This document shows, one piece after another, positions 51,664-60,671 of a stretch of DNA of 64,000 nt (positions are counted from its first letter, which is position 1; each line of letters begins with the position of its first letter). A program made the position numbers and the translations under genes. Source of the DNA: [Mycobacterium] fortunisiensis (GTDB lineage: Bacteria > Actinomycetota > Actinomycetes > Mycobacteriales > Mycobacteriaceae); the NCBI RefSeq assembly GCF_019050325.1, contig NZ_VOMB01000026.1, forward strand, positions 1 through 64,000, written 5' to 3'. The notes under the pieces are model-generated. The model was not told the origin of the DNA, searched no databases, and worked only from the letters and a program-made list of their open reading frames with translations.

Positions 51664-53100
51664 CTACGCTCCGTTCCCGTCCACGAGGGCCCACTGCGGA
51701 CCGTCAGCGGTATCGGTGACCTCGATGCCGGCCGCCTTGAGCCGATCCCGGATGGCGTCGGCCGCCGCCCAGTCCCGTTTGGCACGCGCCTCGATCCGCC
51801 CGGCCAGCGCCCACTGCACCAGCTCATCCACCGCAGCCAGCGCCGCCGACGTCTCGTCGCGAGACTCCCAGCGCTCGTCGAGCGGATCGCAGCCCAGGAT
51901 GCCCATCATCGACCGGATCGACGTGGCCTGCGCCATGGCGCCGTCGTGATCCCCGGCGTCCAGCGCCCGGTTGCCCACGGCCCGGGCGGCATGCACCTCG
52001 GCCAGCGCGATCGGTACCGACAGGTCGTCGTTCAGCGCGGCGGCGAACTTCGGCGTCCACTCACCCACCGCGACCGCACCGACCCGATTGCGTACCCGGT
52101 GCAGGAAATCCTCGATGCCGCTGTAGGCCTTCACCGCATCCTGCAGCGCGTTCTCCGAGAACTCCAACATCGACCGGTAGTGCGCGCTACCCAGGTAGTA
52201 ACGCAGCTCGGCAGCTCGAACCCGTTGCAGCACAGCGGGAATCGAGAGCACATTGCCCAGCGACTTGCTCATCTTCTCGCCGCCCATGGTGACCCAGCCG
52301 TTGTGCAGCCAGTACCGGGCGAAGCCGTCGCCGGCGGCCACCGCCTGGGCGATCTCGTTCTCGTGATGCGGGAACACCAGGTCCATACCGCCGGCATGGA
52401 TGTCGAACTCCGCACCCAGATAGGCCTCGCACATCGCAACGCACTCGGTGTGCCAGCCCGGACGCCCCCGGCCCCACGGCGTCGGCCACGACGGCTCACC
52501 CGGCTTCGCGCCCTTCCACAGCGTGAAATCACGCTGGTCGCGTTTACCGGTGGCCACCCCTTCGCCCTGATGCACGTCGTCGATGCGGTGGCCGGACAGC
52601 GCACCGTACTCCGACAGGCTCAGCACATCGAAGTAGACGTCGCCGCCGGCGGCATAGGCGTGCCCCCGCTCGATCAGCCGGTCGATGAGCTCGATCATCT
52701 GGGTGATGTGGCCGGTGGCCCGCGGCTCGGCCGACGGCGGCAGCACGCCCAGCGCGTCGTACGCGGCACTGAACGCCCGCTCGTAGGTGGCGGCCCACTC
52801 CCACCAGGGTCGGCCGGCGTCGGCAGCCTTGTTGAGGATCTTGTCATCGATGTCGGTGACGTTGCGGATGAACGCAACGTCATATCCATTGGCGGTCAGC
52901 CAGCGGCGCAGCACGTCGAACGCGACTCCGCTACGGACATGACCGATGTGCGGCAGGCCCTGAACGGTGGCACCGCACAGGTAGATCGAAGCGTGCCCCG
53001 GCCGCAGCGGTACGAAATCCCGTACGGCACCCGCCATGGTGTCGTACAGCCGCAGGCCGGTCTCTGTTGCCGACCCGACAGCTTGAGCGCGATCGGTCAC
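51664..53100 (-). CDS. cysS: Cysteinyl-tRNA synthetase
   Basis: The 478-residue class I synthetase has the CGATVQGLPHIGH signature (HIGH), zinc and cysteine-binding residues around GMDLVFPHHENEIAQ, and KMSKSLGN. GTG 53100 is the start, 19 bases after ispF. Gene order ispD-ispF-cysS-rlmB is that of M. tuberculosis cysS1. Confidence 0.96.
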   Translation of the reverse strand: MTDRAQAVGSATETGLRLYDTMAGAVRDFVPLRPGHASIYLCGATVQGLPHIGHVRSGVAFDVLRRWLTANGYDVAFIRNVTDIDDKILNKAADAGRPWWEWAATYERAFSAAYDALGVLPPSAEPRATGHITQMIELIDRLIERGHAYAAGGDVYFDVLSLSEYGALSGHRIDDVHQGEGVATGKRDQRDFTLWKGAKPGEPSWPTPWGRGRPGWHTECVAMCEAYLGAEFDIHAGGMDLVFPHHENEIAQAVAAGDGFARYWLHNGWVTMGGEKMSKSLGNVLSIPAVLQRVRAAELRYYLGSAHYRSMLEFSENALQDAVKAYSGIEDFLHRVRNRVGAVAVGEWTPKFAAALNDDLSVPIALAEVHAARAVGNRALDAGDHDGAMAQATSIRSMMGILGCDPLDERWESRDETSAALAAVDELVQWALAGRIEARAKRDWAAADAIRDRLKAAGIEVTDTADGPQWALVDGNGA

Positions 53101-53119
53101 GACGTGCCAGCTTACCGGC

Positions 53120-53596
53120 CTATTCCGCCGGAACCACCAAAGCGCTGGCTATCGCGGCCAAACCTTCACCCCGACCGGTCAGACCGAGCCCGTCGGTCGT
53201 GGTCGCCGAGACCGACACCGGAGCCCCGATCAGACCGGAAAGCAGCTCCTGGGCCTCCTCACGGCGCGGCCCGATCTTGGGCCGGTTGCCGATGACCTGC
53301 ACCGTGGCGTTGCCGACCGCGAAGCCCGCTTCCTGCACCAGCCCGCGCACGTGGCGCAGCATGTCGGCGCCGGTGACTCCCCGCCATTCCGGCCGGTCGG
53401 TACCGAAGACCGCGCCGAGGTCGCCGAGGCCCGCCGCACTCAGCAGTGCGTCGCACAGCGCGTGCGCGGCGACGTCGCCGTCGGAATGGCCGGCGCAGCC
53501 GTCGGCCCCGTCGAATTCCAAGCACAACAGCCAACAAGGCCGACCCGGCTCGATCGGATGGACGTCGGTACCGAGGCCGACCCTGGGAATGCTCAT
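53120..53596 (-). CDS. ispF: 2-C-methyl-D-erythritol 2,4-cyclodiphosphate synthase
   Basis: The 158-residue MEP-pathway enzyme has the DVH metal site (GLGTDVHPIEPG), GHSDGDVAAHALCDALL with the second His, and TTDGLGLTGRGEG. It forms the cyclic diphosphate in isoprenoid synthesis. ATG 53596 overlaps the ispD stop by 4 bases. Confidence 0.96.
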   Translation of the reverse strand: MSIPRVGLGTDVHPIEPGRPCWLLCLEFDGADGCAGHSDGDVAAHALCDALLSAAGLGDLGAVFGTDRPEWRGVTGADMLRHVRGLVQEAGFAVGNATVQVIGNRPKIGPRREEAQELLSGLIGAPVSVSATTTDGLGLTGRGEGLAAIASALVVPAE

Positions 53597-54261
53597 ATGC
53601 CGCGCGCCAACACGGACTCGGCCAGCAGCAGATCCAACGGTGTGGTGATCTTGAACGCCAGCGGATCCCCCTCGACCACCTGTACCGGCGTCCCGATCTG
53701 CTCGACCAGCGACGCGTCGTCGGTGACGACACCGGCACCGGCCCGCTGGTAGGCGCGGCGCAGCACATCGGCACGGAATCCCTGCGGCGTCTGCACCCCC
53801 CGCAAACCGGCCCGCTCGGGTGTGCCCAGCACGGCACCGTTGGCGTCGACGGCCTTGATGGTGTCGGTCAACGGAAGCCCGGGAACAACGGCGGCGTGAC
53901 CACCGCTGAGCGCCTCGACCACCCGGGCGATCAGCGAAGGAGGAGTCAACGCCCGGGCCGCATCGTGCACGAGAACGAAATCCGGTTCACCGGCGGCAGC
54001 CAGCGCCAGCGCCACCGACTCGGTCCGGTCGGCTCCGCCGGCCACGATCTGGGCGCGGCCCCCGAACACCAAGGTCGCCTCGTCGGTCAGCGCAGGCGGC
54101 ACCGCCACCACGACCTTGTCGATCACCCCGGCGGACAGCAGCCCGTCCAGGGCATGCTCCAACAGGGGTTTGTCCCCCAGATTGACGAATGCTTTCGGCC
54201 GGCCCGCGCCCAGCCGCTCACCTGAGCCGGCAGCCGGGACGACCGCGACAGTTGTTGCCAC
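53593..54261 (-). CDS. ispD: 2-C-methyl-D-erythritol 4-phosphate cytidylyltransferase
   Basis: The 222-residue nucleotidyltransferase has VVPAAGSGERLGAGRPKAF for CTP binding and VHDAARAL with GVQTPQGFR. It makes CDP-ME, two steps before IspF in the MEP pathway. It starts 6 bases after carD, so isoprenoid genes are expressed with the RNA polymerase regulator. Confidence 0.96.
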   Translation of the reverse strand: MATTVAVVPAAGSGERLGAGRPKAFVNLGDKPLLEHALDGLLSAGVIDKVVVAVPPALTDEATLVFGGRAQIVAGGADRTESVALALAAAGEPDFVLVHDAARALTPPSLIARVVEALSGGHAAVVPGLPLTDTIKAVDANGAVLGTPERAGLRGVQTPQGFRADVLRRAYQRAGAGVVTDDASLVEQIGTPVQVVEGDPLAFKITTPLDLLLAESVLARGI

Positions 54262-54267
54262 GACGCG

Positions 54268-54756
54268 TCAGGACGCGGCAGCCAGAACCTCGTCGAGGAT
54301 GGTCTCGGCCTTGGCATCGTCGGTGTTCTCGGCCAGCGCGAGCTCGCCCACCAAAATCTGCCGGGCCTTGGCCAGCATCCGCTTCTCACCCGCGGACAGA
54401 CCGCGTTCCTGATCCCGGCGCCACAGATCCCGGACCACCTCGGCAACCTTGTTCACGTCACCGGAGGCCAGCTTCTCGAGGTTGGCCTTGTAGCGGCGCG
54501 ACCAGTTGGTCGGCTCTTCGGTGTGCGGTGCACGCAACACCTGGAATACCTTGTCGAGGCCTTCCTGGCCCACGACGTCGCGGACTCCGACGTATTCGGC
54601 GTTCTCTGCGGGTACTCGAACGGTGAGATCCCCTTGGGCGACCTTCAGTACGAGATATTCCTTCTGCTCGCCTTTGATGGTCCGGGTTTCGATCGCCTCG
54701 ATCAACGCAGCACCGTGGTGTGGATAGACGACGGTGTCTCCGACCTTGAAAATCAT
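54268..54756 (-). CDS. carD: RNA polymerase-binding transcription factor CarD
   Basis: The 162-residue essential mycobacterial regulator has an N-terminal RNAP-interaction Tudor-like domain (MIFKVGDTVVYPHHG) with Arg25 and a C-terminal DNA-binding helical domain with Trp85 (TNWSRRYKANL), the residues known for contacting RNAP and the promoter bubble. ATG 54756 follows an AAAGGGG site; the longer frame upstream is not supported. It leads the carD-ispD-ispF-cysS-rlmB operon; a TAGCAT at 54783-54788 (minus) may be its -10. Confidence 0.97.
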   Translation of the reverse strand: MIFKVGDTVVYPHHGAALIEAIETRTIKGEQKEYLVLKVAQGDLTVRVPAENAEYVGVRDVVGQEGLDKVFQVLRAPHTEEPTNWSRRYKANLEKLASGDVNKVAEVVRDLWRRDQERGLSAGEKRMLAKARQILVGELALAENTDDAKAETILDEVLAAAS

Positions 54757-55029
54757 CTGATTCGAGCCCCTTTCGCTACTCCATGCTAACACGGGCCCAG
54801 ATCACATGCGCACCAACTGTGCAGGTCAGGGGCCATGCAGGTGAAGAGCAGGGGTTGACATGGTGACGAAACCGTGCAACCGCGGGGCCCGCCGGGGGCT
54901 CGAAACAGGCGTGCCCGCAAAGTCATTGTGGAGTAGATGTGTAGCTGAGCCGCCCCTCGCATTCCCCCCGCGTCAGCCACCTACTACTGTGCATAGTCGA
55001 AGTACGCCGACCCAGCTCAGGAGGCTTGA
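54757..55029. other. carD-lpqE divergent promoter region
   Basis: These 273 bases separate the divergent carD operon and lpqE. A TAGCAT hexamer on the minus strand at 54783-54788 may serve carD. On the plus strand a TTGACA at 54855-54860 has no matching -10. An AGGAGG (55018-55023) precedes the lpqE GTG. No gene or RNA element is recognised. Confidence 0.4.
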
Positions 55030-55617
55030 GTGAACCGCTTCGCAATGCGCGCCTCGGCCGGTCTGGCCGCATGTGGCCTGACCGTCGCCGTTCTCACCGG
55101 CTGCAGCTCCGGGCAGGTGTCCCAGACGGCAACCCAGGAACCCGCCGTCAACGGCGTCAATGCACAGGCCGGCTCCGTCTCCCTGCGCAACGTGCACCTG
55201 CGCGCGCCGCAGCAGAAGGCCTACGTCGAGGCCGGCTCGGAGACCGAACTGCTGTTCGTCGCAGCCAACGATTCCACCGAGGCTCCCAACAAGCTCCTGT
55301 CGATCAAGTCGAACATCGGCGACGTGGCCCTGAGCGGGGATCTGAACATCCCGGCCGGCGGCGTGTTGGTCGTGGGTGAGCCCGACGGCCAGACCAAGCC
55401 GCTGGAGAAGGCCGAGGCCGCCGACGCTGCCACCGCCAAGGTCACCCTGACCAAGCCGGTCACCAACGGTTTGCTCTACGACTTCACGTTCACGTTCTCC
55501 GACGGTGAGACCACCGTGGCCGTGCCGATCTCGGCGGGCGAGGCGCCGCGCCGCGACAAGACCGGCGAGGGTCCGGCCGAAGCCGCCGAGGGCGGCGAGG
55601 CCGGCGGCCACCACTAG
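55030..55617 (+). CDS. lpqE: Lipoprotein LpqE
   Basis: The 195-residue lipoprotein has a signal ending in lipobox LTGC (Cys25), then a copper-chaperone-like beta domain (about 45-165, PCu(A)C-type pattern without the Met/His set visible) and an acidic Ala/Glu/Gly-rich tail ending in His. Position between carD and radA is that of Rv3584. Function is not known. AGGAGG before GTG 55030 supports the start. Confidence 0.85.
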   Translation: MNRFAMRASAGLAACGLTVAVLTGCSSGQVSQTATQEPAVNGVNAQAGSVSLRNVHLRAPQQKAYVEAGSETELLFVAANDSTEAPNKLLSIKSNIGDVALSGDLNIPAGGVLVVGEPDGQTKPLEKAEAADAATAKVTLTKPVTNGLLYDFTFTFSDGETTVAVPISAGEAPRRDKTGEGPAEAAEGGEAGGHH

Positions 55618-55674
55618 CCGCTACCCGGGTGTCGGAGACCTCGAGATGTCGGGCCCACCGGTTACCCTCACGGC

Positions 55675-57075
55675 GTGGCCGGTTCGAAAATACGTTCGCA
55701 GTACCGCTGCTCGGAATGCCAGCACGCCACCCCGAAATGGGTGGGCCGGTGCGCCAATTGCGGTACCTGGGGCACGGTCGATGAAGTAACGGTGCTCGCC
55801 CTGCCCGGTGGCCGGGCCGGCGCCGCCGCCCGGCGGTCGGTGGCCCCGACCTCCCCGGCCGTGCCGATAACCGCGATCGATCCGGGCATCACCCGGCATT
55901 ACCCCACCGGGGTCAGTGAACTGGACCGGGTGCTCGGCGGCGGCCTGGTCGCCGGGTCGGTCACCCTGCTGGCCGGGGATCCCGGCGTCGGCAAGTCGAC
56001 CCTGCTGCTCGAGGTGGCCAACCGCTGGGCGCACACCGGTCGCCGTGCGCTGTACCTGTCCGGCGAGGAATCCGCGGGTCAGATCCGGCTGCGCGCCGAA
56101 CGCACCGGCTGCACCCACAACAATGTGTACCTGGCAGGCGAATCGGACCTGCAGATCGCCCTCGGCCACATCGACGAGGTGAAACCCAGTCTGGTGGTGG
56201 TCGATTCGGTGCAGACCATGTCCACCACCGAGGCCGACGGCGTCACCGGCGGGGTGACCCAGGTGCGCGCGGTCACCACGACGCTGACCGGTTACGCCAA
56301 GACCGCCGTGGGTGATCCGGCGGTGGCCATGATCCTGGTGGGGCACGTGACCAAGGACGGCGCCATCGCCGGGCCACGGTCCCTGGAACATCTCGTCGAC
56401 GTGGTGCTGCACTTCGAGGGTGATCACACGTCGAGCCTGCGGCTGGTGCGCGGGGTGAAGAACCGCTTCGGCGCCGCCGACGAGGTGGGCTGTTTTCAGA
56501 TGCACGACAACGGGATCGAGTGCGTCAGCGACCCCTCCGGGTTGTTCCTGGACCAGCGCCCCGCGGCCGTCCCGGGTACCGCCGTCACGGTCACCCTCGA
56601 CGGCAAGCGCCCCATGATCGGTGAGGTTCAGGCGCTCGTCGCCCCGCCCGTGGGGCCGCCGCGGCGCGTCGTCAGCGGGATCGACTCGGCCCGCGCCGCC
56701 ATGATCGGTGCGGTGCTGCAGACCCGCTGCGGTCTGCCGATCGGCAACCACGACATCTACCTGTCCACCGTCGGCGGCATGCGGCTCACCGACCCGTCCT
56801 CCGACCTGGCCGTGGCGGTGGCCGTCGCCTCGGCCTACCTCGACATGGCCCTGCCGATGAACGCGGTGGTGATCGGCGAAGTGGGGCTGGTCGGCGATCT
56901 GCGCCGGGTCACCGGCATGGACCGCAGGCTGTCCGAAGCCGCCCGGCTCGGTTTCACCGTTGCCGTGGTCCCGCCCGGGATCACCAGCGTGCCCGACGGC
57001 CTGCGCGTCATCACCGTCGACACCATCGGGGCGGCGTTGCGGGCACTCAAGGACATCGCGATTGCCAGCACCTGA
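55675..57075 (+). CDS. radA: DNA repair protein RadA
   Basis: The 466-residue RecA-like recombination helicase has an N-terminal C4 zinc finger (CSECQHATPKWVGRCANCGTW), Walker A GDPGVGKST, the RadA-specific VKNRFGAADEVG and a Lon-like C-terminal domain (GGMRLTDPSSDLAVAVAV). GTG 55675 lies 57 bases after lpqE. It promotes branch migration in recombination and precedes disA, whose product it commonly interacts with. Confidence 0.96.
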   Translation: MAGSKIRSQYRCSECQHATPKWVGRCANCGTWGTVDEVTVLALPGGRAGAAARRSVAPTSPAVPITAIDPGITRHYPTGVSELDRVLGGGLVAGSVTLLAGDPGVGKSTLLLEVANRWAHTGRRALYLSGEESAGQIRLRAERTGCTHNNVYLAGESDLQIALGHIDEVKPSLVVVDSVQTMSTTEADGVTGGVTQVRAVTTTLTGYAKTAVGDPAVAMILVGHVTKDGAIAGPRSLEHLVDVVLHFEGDHTSSLRLVRGVKNRFGAADEVGCFQMHDNGIECVSDPSGLFLDQRPAAVPGTAVTVTLDGKRPMIGEVQALVAPPVGPPRRVVSGIDSARAAMIGAVLQTRCGLPIGNHDIYLSTVGGMRLTDPSSDLAVAVAVASAYLDMALPMNAVVIGEVGLVGDLRRVTGMDRRLSEAARLGFTVAVVPPGITSVPDGLRVITVDTIGAALRALKDIAIAST

Positions 57076-57114
57076 TCCCATCACCGACAATGACGGCCGA
57101 CGCTAGGAGAATTG

Positions 57115-58233
57115 ATGGCCGTGAACCCCGGTGCCAGGACCAGCCGCACCGTCGTGCACCTGGCGCGGCCGACGCTGCGCGAAACGCTGGGCCGGCTGGC
57201 GCCCGGAACCCCGTTGCGCGACGGCCTGGAACGCATTCTGCGCGGCAAAACCGGCGCCCTGATCGTGCTGGGCTACGACGACAGCGTGGAGGCGATCTGT
57301 GACGGCGGGTTCTCCCTGGACGTGCGCTACGCCCCCACCCGGCTACGTGAGCTGTCCAAGATGGACGGCGCCGTGGTGCTCTCCAGCGACGGCAGCCGGA
57401 TCGTGCGCGCCAATGTGCAGTTGGTGCCTGACCCGTCGATTCCCACCGACGAATCCGGCACCCGGCACCGCTCGGCCGAGCGCACCGCCATCCAGACCGG
57501 CTATCCGGTGATCTCGGTGAGCCACTCGATGAGCATCGTGACGGTCTACGTGGCCGGGGAGCGCCACGTGGTGCCCGAGTCGGCGACCATCCTGTCGCGG
57601 GCCAACCAGACGATCGCCACGTTGGAACGCTACAAGGGCCGCCTCGATGAGGTGAGCAAGCAGCTGTCCACCGCCGAGATCGAGGACTTCGTGACCCTGC
57701 GCGACGTCATGACCGTGGTGCAGCGCCTGGAGATGGTGCGCCGGATCAGCCTGGAGATCGACGCCGACGTCGTCGAACTGGGCACCGACGGACGACAGCT
57801 CAAACTGCAACTCGACGAACTGGTGGGCGACAACGAGGCGGCCCGCGAGCTGATCGTGCGCGATTACCACGCGCTACCGGACCCGCCGACCGCGGCCCAG
57901 GTACACACCACTCTGGAGGAGCTGGACGCCCTCACCGACAGCGAACTGCTCGACTTCACCACCCTGGCAAGGGTTTTCGGATACCCGTCGACCGCCGATG
58001 CCCAGGACTCGGCGATGAGTTCACGCGGCTACCGGGCCATGGCCGGGATACCGCGTCTGCAGTTCGCCCACGTCGATCTGCTGGTCCGGTCGTTCGGTTC
58101 GCTGCAGGGGCTGTTGGCCGCCAGCGCCGACGACCTGCAGTCTGTCGAGGGCATCGGATCGATGTGGGCCCGGCACATCCGCGAGGGGCTGTCGCTGCTG
58201 GCCGAGTCGACGATCGCCGACCGGCTGGCCTAG
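57115..58233 (+). CDS. disA: Diadenylate cyclase DisA
   Basis: The 372-residue DNA-integrity scanning protein has the DAC domain with DGA (84-86) and RHR (117-119) motifs that make c-di-AMP from ATP, a coiled linker (about 150-240) and a C-terminal helix-hairpin-helix domain (VEGIGSMWARHIREGL) for DNA junctions. ATG 57115 follows AGGAG. It is 39 bases after radA. Confidence 0.96.
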   Translation: MAVNPGARTSRTVVHLARPTLRETLGRLAPGTPLRDGLERILRGKTGALIVLGYDDSVEAICDGGFSLDVRYAPTRLRELSKMDGAVVLSSDGSRIVRANVQLVPDPSIPTDESGTRHRSAERTAIQTGYPVISVSHSMSIVTVYVAGERHVVPESATILSRANQTIATLERYKGRLDEVSKQLSTAEIEDFVTLRDVMTVVQRLEMVRRISLEIDADVVELGTDGRQLKLQLDELVGDNEAARELIVRDYHALPDPPTAAQVHTTLEELDALTDSELLDFTTLARVFGYPSTADAQDSAMSSRGYRAMAGIPRLQFAHVDLLVRSFGSLQGLLAASADDLQSVEGIGSMWARHIREGLSLLAESTIADRLA

Positions 58234-58248
58234 GTCGGTACCGGGCGA

Positions 58249-59025
58249 TCAGTTGCCCGGCGTCGGCACCTCAGGGGCCGGCCCACCCTCGACCGGCGGC
58301 GCCTCGGGCTGCTGGGGATTGCCCTGCGCCAGGATGAACGGCACCGGCGCCGATCTCAGATTGCCCAGCTGCACGATCAGGTTGTACGTACCCGGCCCGA
58401 TCGGCTGGCGCGGCATCGGGCACTGCGGCGCCGAGCCCATGCCGGTCCAGGTCACCTCGGTGGTCACCTGCTCACCGGGATTGAAGGTCTTCACCAACGT
58501 CTCGTTGGACGGGGCGCAGTCCAGGTTCGACCACAGCCGGTTGTTGTCCAGCGAGTACACGTAGGCGGCCAGCACCGCGGCGCCCACGTCGCGCTTGCAG
58601 GCCACCAGCCCGATGTTGGTCACCACCATGGTGAATTTCGGTTGATCGCCCACCACGTACTGGGGCTGGCTGGTGATGCCCTTGACCGCCAGCGTGGAAT
58701 CCGGGCAGTCGTCGCCCTCCTTGAGCAGCGGCGGCGGGGTCACCGCAGCCGTCGGCGTGGCCGTCGGCGGTGGCGCATGCTGCGCCGGCGGCACCACCGG
58801 GGTCTTGACTTCGGGGTTCTCACCCGGCAGTGGCGTCGGCGCGGTGGCAGAAGGTTCGTCGGCGGGCTTGGTCTCGGCGTCGGAGCTGCTGGTCATGATC
58901 ACCGCGACGATCGCGGCGACGATCCCCACGACGACTACCGCGATTCCGATAGCCAGCGCCCGGCGCCGCCAGTAAATCTGCGAGGGCAGCGGCCCATGGG
59001 GTTCCAGATCCAACACAGGTTTCAC
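58249..59025 (-). CDS. Membrane-anchored protein of unknown function (Rv3587c-like)
   Basis: The 258-residue protein has one N-terminal helix (about 24-44), a Pro/Thr-rich spacer (about 50-100), then a folded external domain with four Cys (DDCPDS, VACKRD, LDCAPS, APQCPMP) and a TWTGMGSAPQCP segment, ending in another Pro-rich tail. No enzymatic motif. Converges with disA; by place equals Rv3587c. Confidence 0.75.
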   Translation of the reverse strand: MKPVLDLEPHGPLPSQIYWRRRALAIGIAVVVVGIVAAIVAVIMTSSSDAETKPADEPSATAPTPLPGENPEVKTPVVPPAQHAPPPTATPTAAVTPPPLLKEGDDCPDSTLAVKGITSQPQYVVGDQPKFTMVVTNIGLVACKRDVGAAVLAAYVYSLDNNRLWSNLDCAPSNETLVKTFNPGEQVTTEVTWTGMGSAPQCPMPRQPIGPGTYNLIVQLGNLRSAPVPFILAQGNPQQPEAPPVEGGPAPEVPTPGN

Positions 59026-59072
59026 GGTAAGCCGAGGTCATGCACAGTTGTCCGAGGCTACCCGGCGTGTCG

Positions 59073-59693
59073 TCAGGCTTCGCCGATGTTGCCCAGGTGA
59101 CTGCGCAGTTCCACCCGACCATCGGCGAGGTGGTACGTGGCGCCGACGATGGCCTGGGTGCCCGCGGCGAGGCCCTCAGAGATGGCCGCCGAGCGCATCT
59201 TCAGCTGCGACACCGTCTCGTTGACGTGATAGGCCTCGAACTCGTCGACCCGGTTCAGGCCGGCCCGCCGGCCCATCAGGATCGAGGGGGTGACCCGCTC
59301 GACGATGTCGCGGACGTAGCCGCCGGGAACCTCGCCCTCGTCAAGGGCGTTGATCGCGGCCTTGACCGCGCCGCAGCTGTCGTGGCCGAGCACCACGATC
59401 AGCGGAACGTTCAGGATGGACACCGCATATTCGATGGAGCCCAGGACCGCGGCGTCGAGGACGTGGCCGGCGGTGCGCACCACGAACATGTCGCCGAGCC
59501 CCTGGTCGAACAGCAACTCGGCGGCCACCCGGCTGTCACCGCAGCCGAACACCACCGCGGTGGGCTTCTGCCCCTGCGCCAGCTTGGTTCGACGGGCGAT
59601 GTCCTGGCTGGGGTGCTGCGGTTCGCCCGCAACAAAACGAGCGTTACCGTCCTTGAGTGCCTTCCATGCGGACACCGGATTCGAATTGGGCAT
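59073..59693 (-). CDS. canB: Beta-carbonic anhydrase CanB
   Basis: The 206-residue zinc enzyme hydrates CO2. Zinc ligands and active-site residues Cys51, Asp53, Arg55, His104 and Cys107 (FGCGDSR, GHDSC) fall at the numbers I recall for Rv3588c. ATG at 59693 is chosen by length; its bases overlap the mutY ATG on the other strand (CATG). No ribosome site is available, so the mRNA is likely leaderless or its leader lies in mutY. Confidence 0.92.
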   Translation of the reverse strand: MPNSNPVSAWKALKDGNARFVAGEPQHPSQDIARRTKLAQGQKPTAVVFGCGDSRVAAELLFDQGLGDMFVVRTAGHVLDAAVLGSIEYAVSILNVPLIVVLGHDSCGAVKAAINALDEGEVPGGYVRDIVERVTPSILMGRRAGLNRVDEFEAYHVNETVSQLKMRSAAISEGLAAGTQAIVGATYHLADGRVELRSHLGNIGEA

Positions 59694-60609
59694 GCCCGTC
59701 ATTCTGCCTGAGCCGCCGATGAGCATCGACCCGGGCGAATTAGTAGGTTGGTATGAATCTGCCCAGCGCGACCTGCCATGGCGGCGACCAGGCGTTTCCG
59801 CCTGGCAGATCCTCGTCAGTGAGTTCATGCTGCAGCAGACCCCGGTGTCGCGCGTCGAGCCGATCTGGCTGGCCTGGACCGAGCGGTGGCCCACCCCCTC
59901 GGCAACCGCTGCCGCCGGGCCGGCCGAGGTGCTGCGGGCCTGGGGAAAGCTGGGTTACCCGCGCCGGGCCAAGCGCCTGCACGAGTGCGCGGTGACGATC
60001 GCGACCGAGTACGACGACGTGGTGCCGGACGACGTCGAGACGCTGCTGACGCTGCCCGGCGTCGGGGCCTACACCGCACGCGCGGTGGCCTGTTTCGCGT
60101 ATTCGGCCGGCGTTCCGGTGGTGGACACCAATGTGCGCCGCGTGGTCACCCGGGTGGTGCACGGGCAGGCCGACGCCCCGGCCCGGGCCCGCGACCTGGA
60201 CGACGTGGCCGCGCTGTTGCCGGACGACGAGACCGCGCCGACGTTCTCGGCCGCTCTGATGGAGCTGGGCGCGACGGTGTGTACCGCGCGGGCACCACGG
60301 TGTGGCAGTTGCCCGTTGAGCCGGTGCCGGTGGCGCTCGGCCGGATATCCGGCGGCCACCACCGTTCGGCGGGTGCAGCGCTATGCCGGCACCGATCGCC
60401 AGGTTCGCGGCAAGCTGCTGGATGTGTTGCGCGGCAGTGATTCTCCGGTGGTCCGCGGTCAGCTGGACCTGGCCTGGACGTCGGATACCGCCCAGCGCGA
60501 CCGGGCGCTGGATTCACTGCTGGTCGATGGGTTGGTGGAGCAGACGGTTGATGGGCGCTTCGCGCTTGCCGGCGAAGGTGACGATGCACGCGACGAAGGA
60601 GCGCGCTGA
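59692..60609 (+). CDS. mutY: A/G-specific adenine glycosylase MutY
   Basis: The 305-residue glycosylase removes adenine opposite 8-oxoG. It has SEFMLQQTP with the catalytic Glu, helix-hairpin-helix LPGVGAYTARAV, VPVVDTNVRRV with the catalytic Asp, and a [4Fe-4S] cluster loop CTARAPRCGSCPLSRC. The start MPVILPEP matches the M. tuberculosis protein (MPHILPEP, from memory), placing the ATG at 59692 within the canB start palindrome; ATG 59719 is an alternative. The last dozen codons lie in a 43-base tandem repeat. Confidence 0.92.
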   Translation: MPVILPEPPMSIDPGELVGWYESAQRDLPWRRPGVSAWQILVSEFMLQQTPVSRVEPIWLAWTERWPTPSATAAAGPAEVLRAWGKLGYPRRAKRLHECAVTIATEYDDVVPDDVETLLTLPGVGAYTARAVACFAYSAGVPVVDTNVRRVVTRVVHGQADAPARARDLDDVAALLPDDETAPTFSAALMELGATVCTARAPRCGSCPLSRCRWRSAGYPAATTVRRVQRYAGTDRQVRGKLLDVLRGSDSPVVRGQLDLAWTSDTAQRDRALDSLLVDGLVEQTVDGRFALAGEGDDARDEGAR

Positions 60610-60671
60610 GGAACCGAGCAGACAACCCCGAAGGTGACGATGCGCGCGACGAAGGAGCGCGCTGAGGAACC
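60573..60671. repeat. 43-base direct repeat with 13-base spacer at the mutY end
   Basis: Two copies (60573-60615 and 60629-60671) differ at one base. Each starts CGAAGGTGACGATGC and ends GCTGAGGAACC. Copy 1 encodes the MutY C-terminus (GEGDDARDEGAR) and its stop; copy 2 ends one base before the GlxA-type gene stop at 60672. Confidence 0.85.

Noticed and set aside
51091..53295. 734-codon plus-strand open frame
   Set aside because: Antisense to rlmB, cysS and ispF, all of which are clearly coding.
55621..57090. 489-codon minus-strand open frame
   Set aside because: Antisense shadow of radA.
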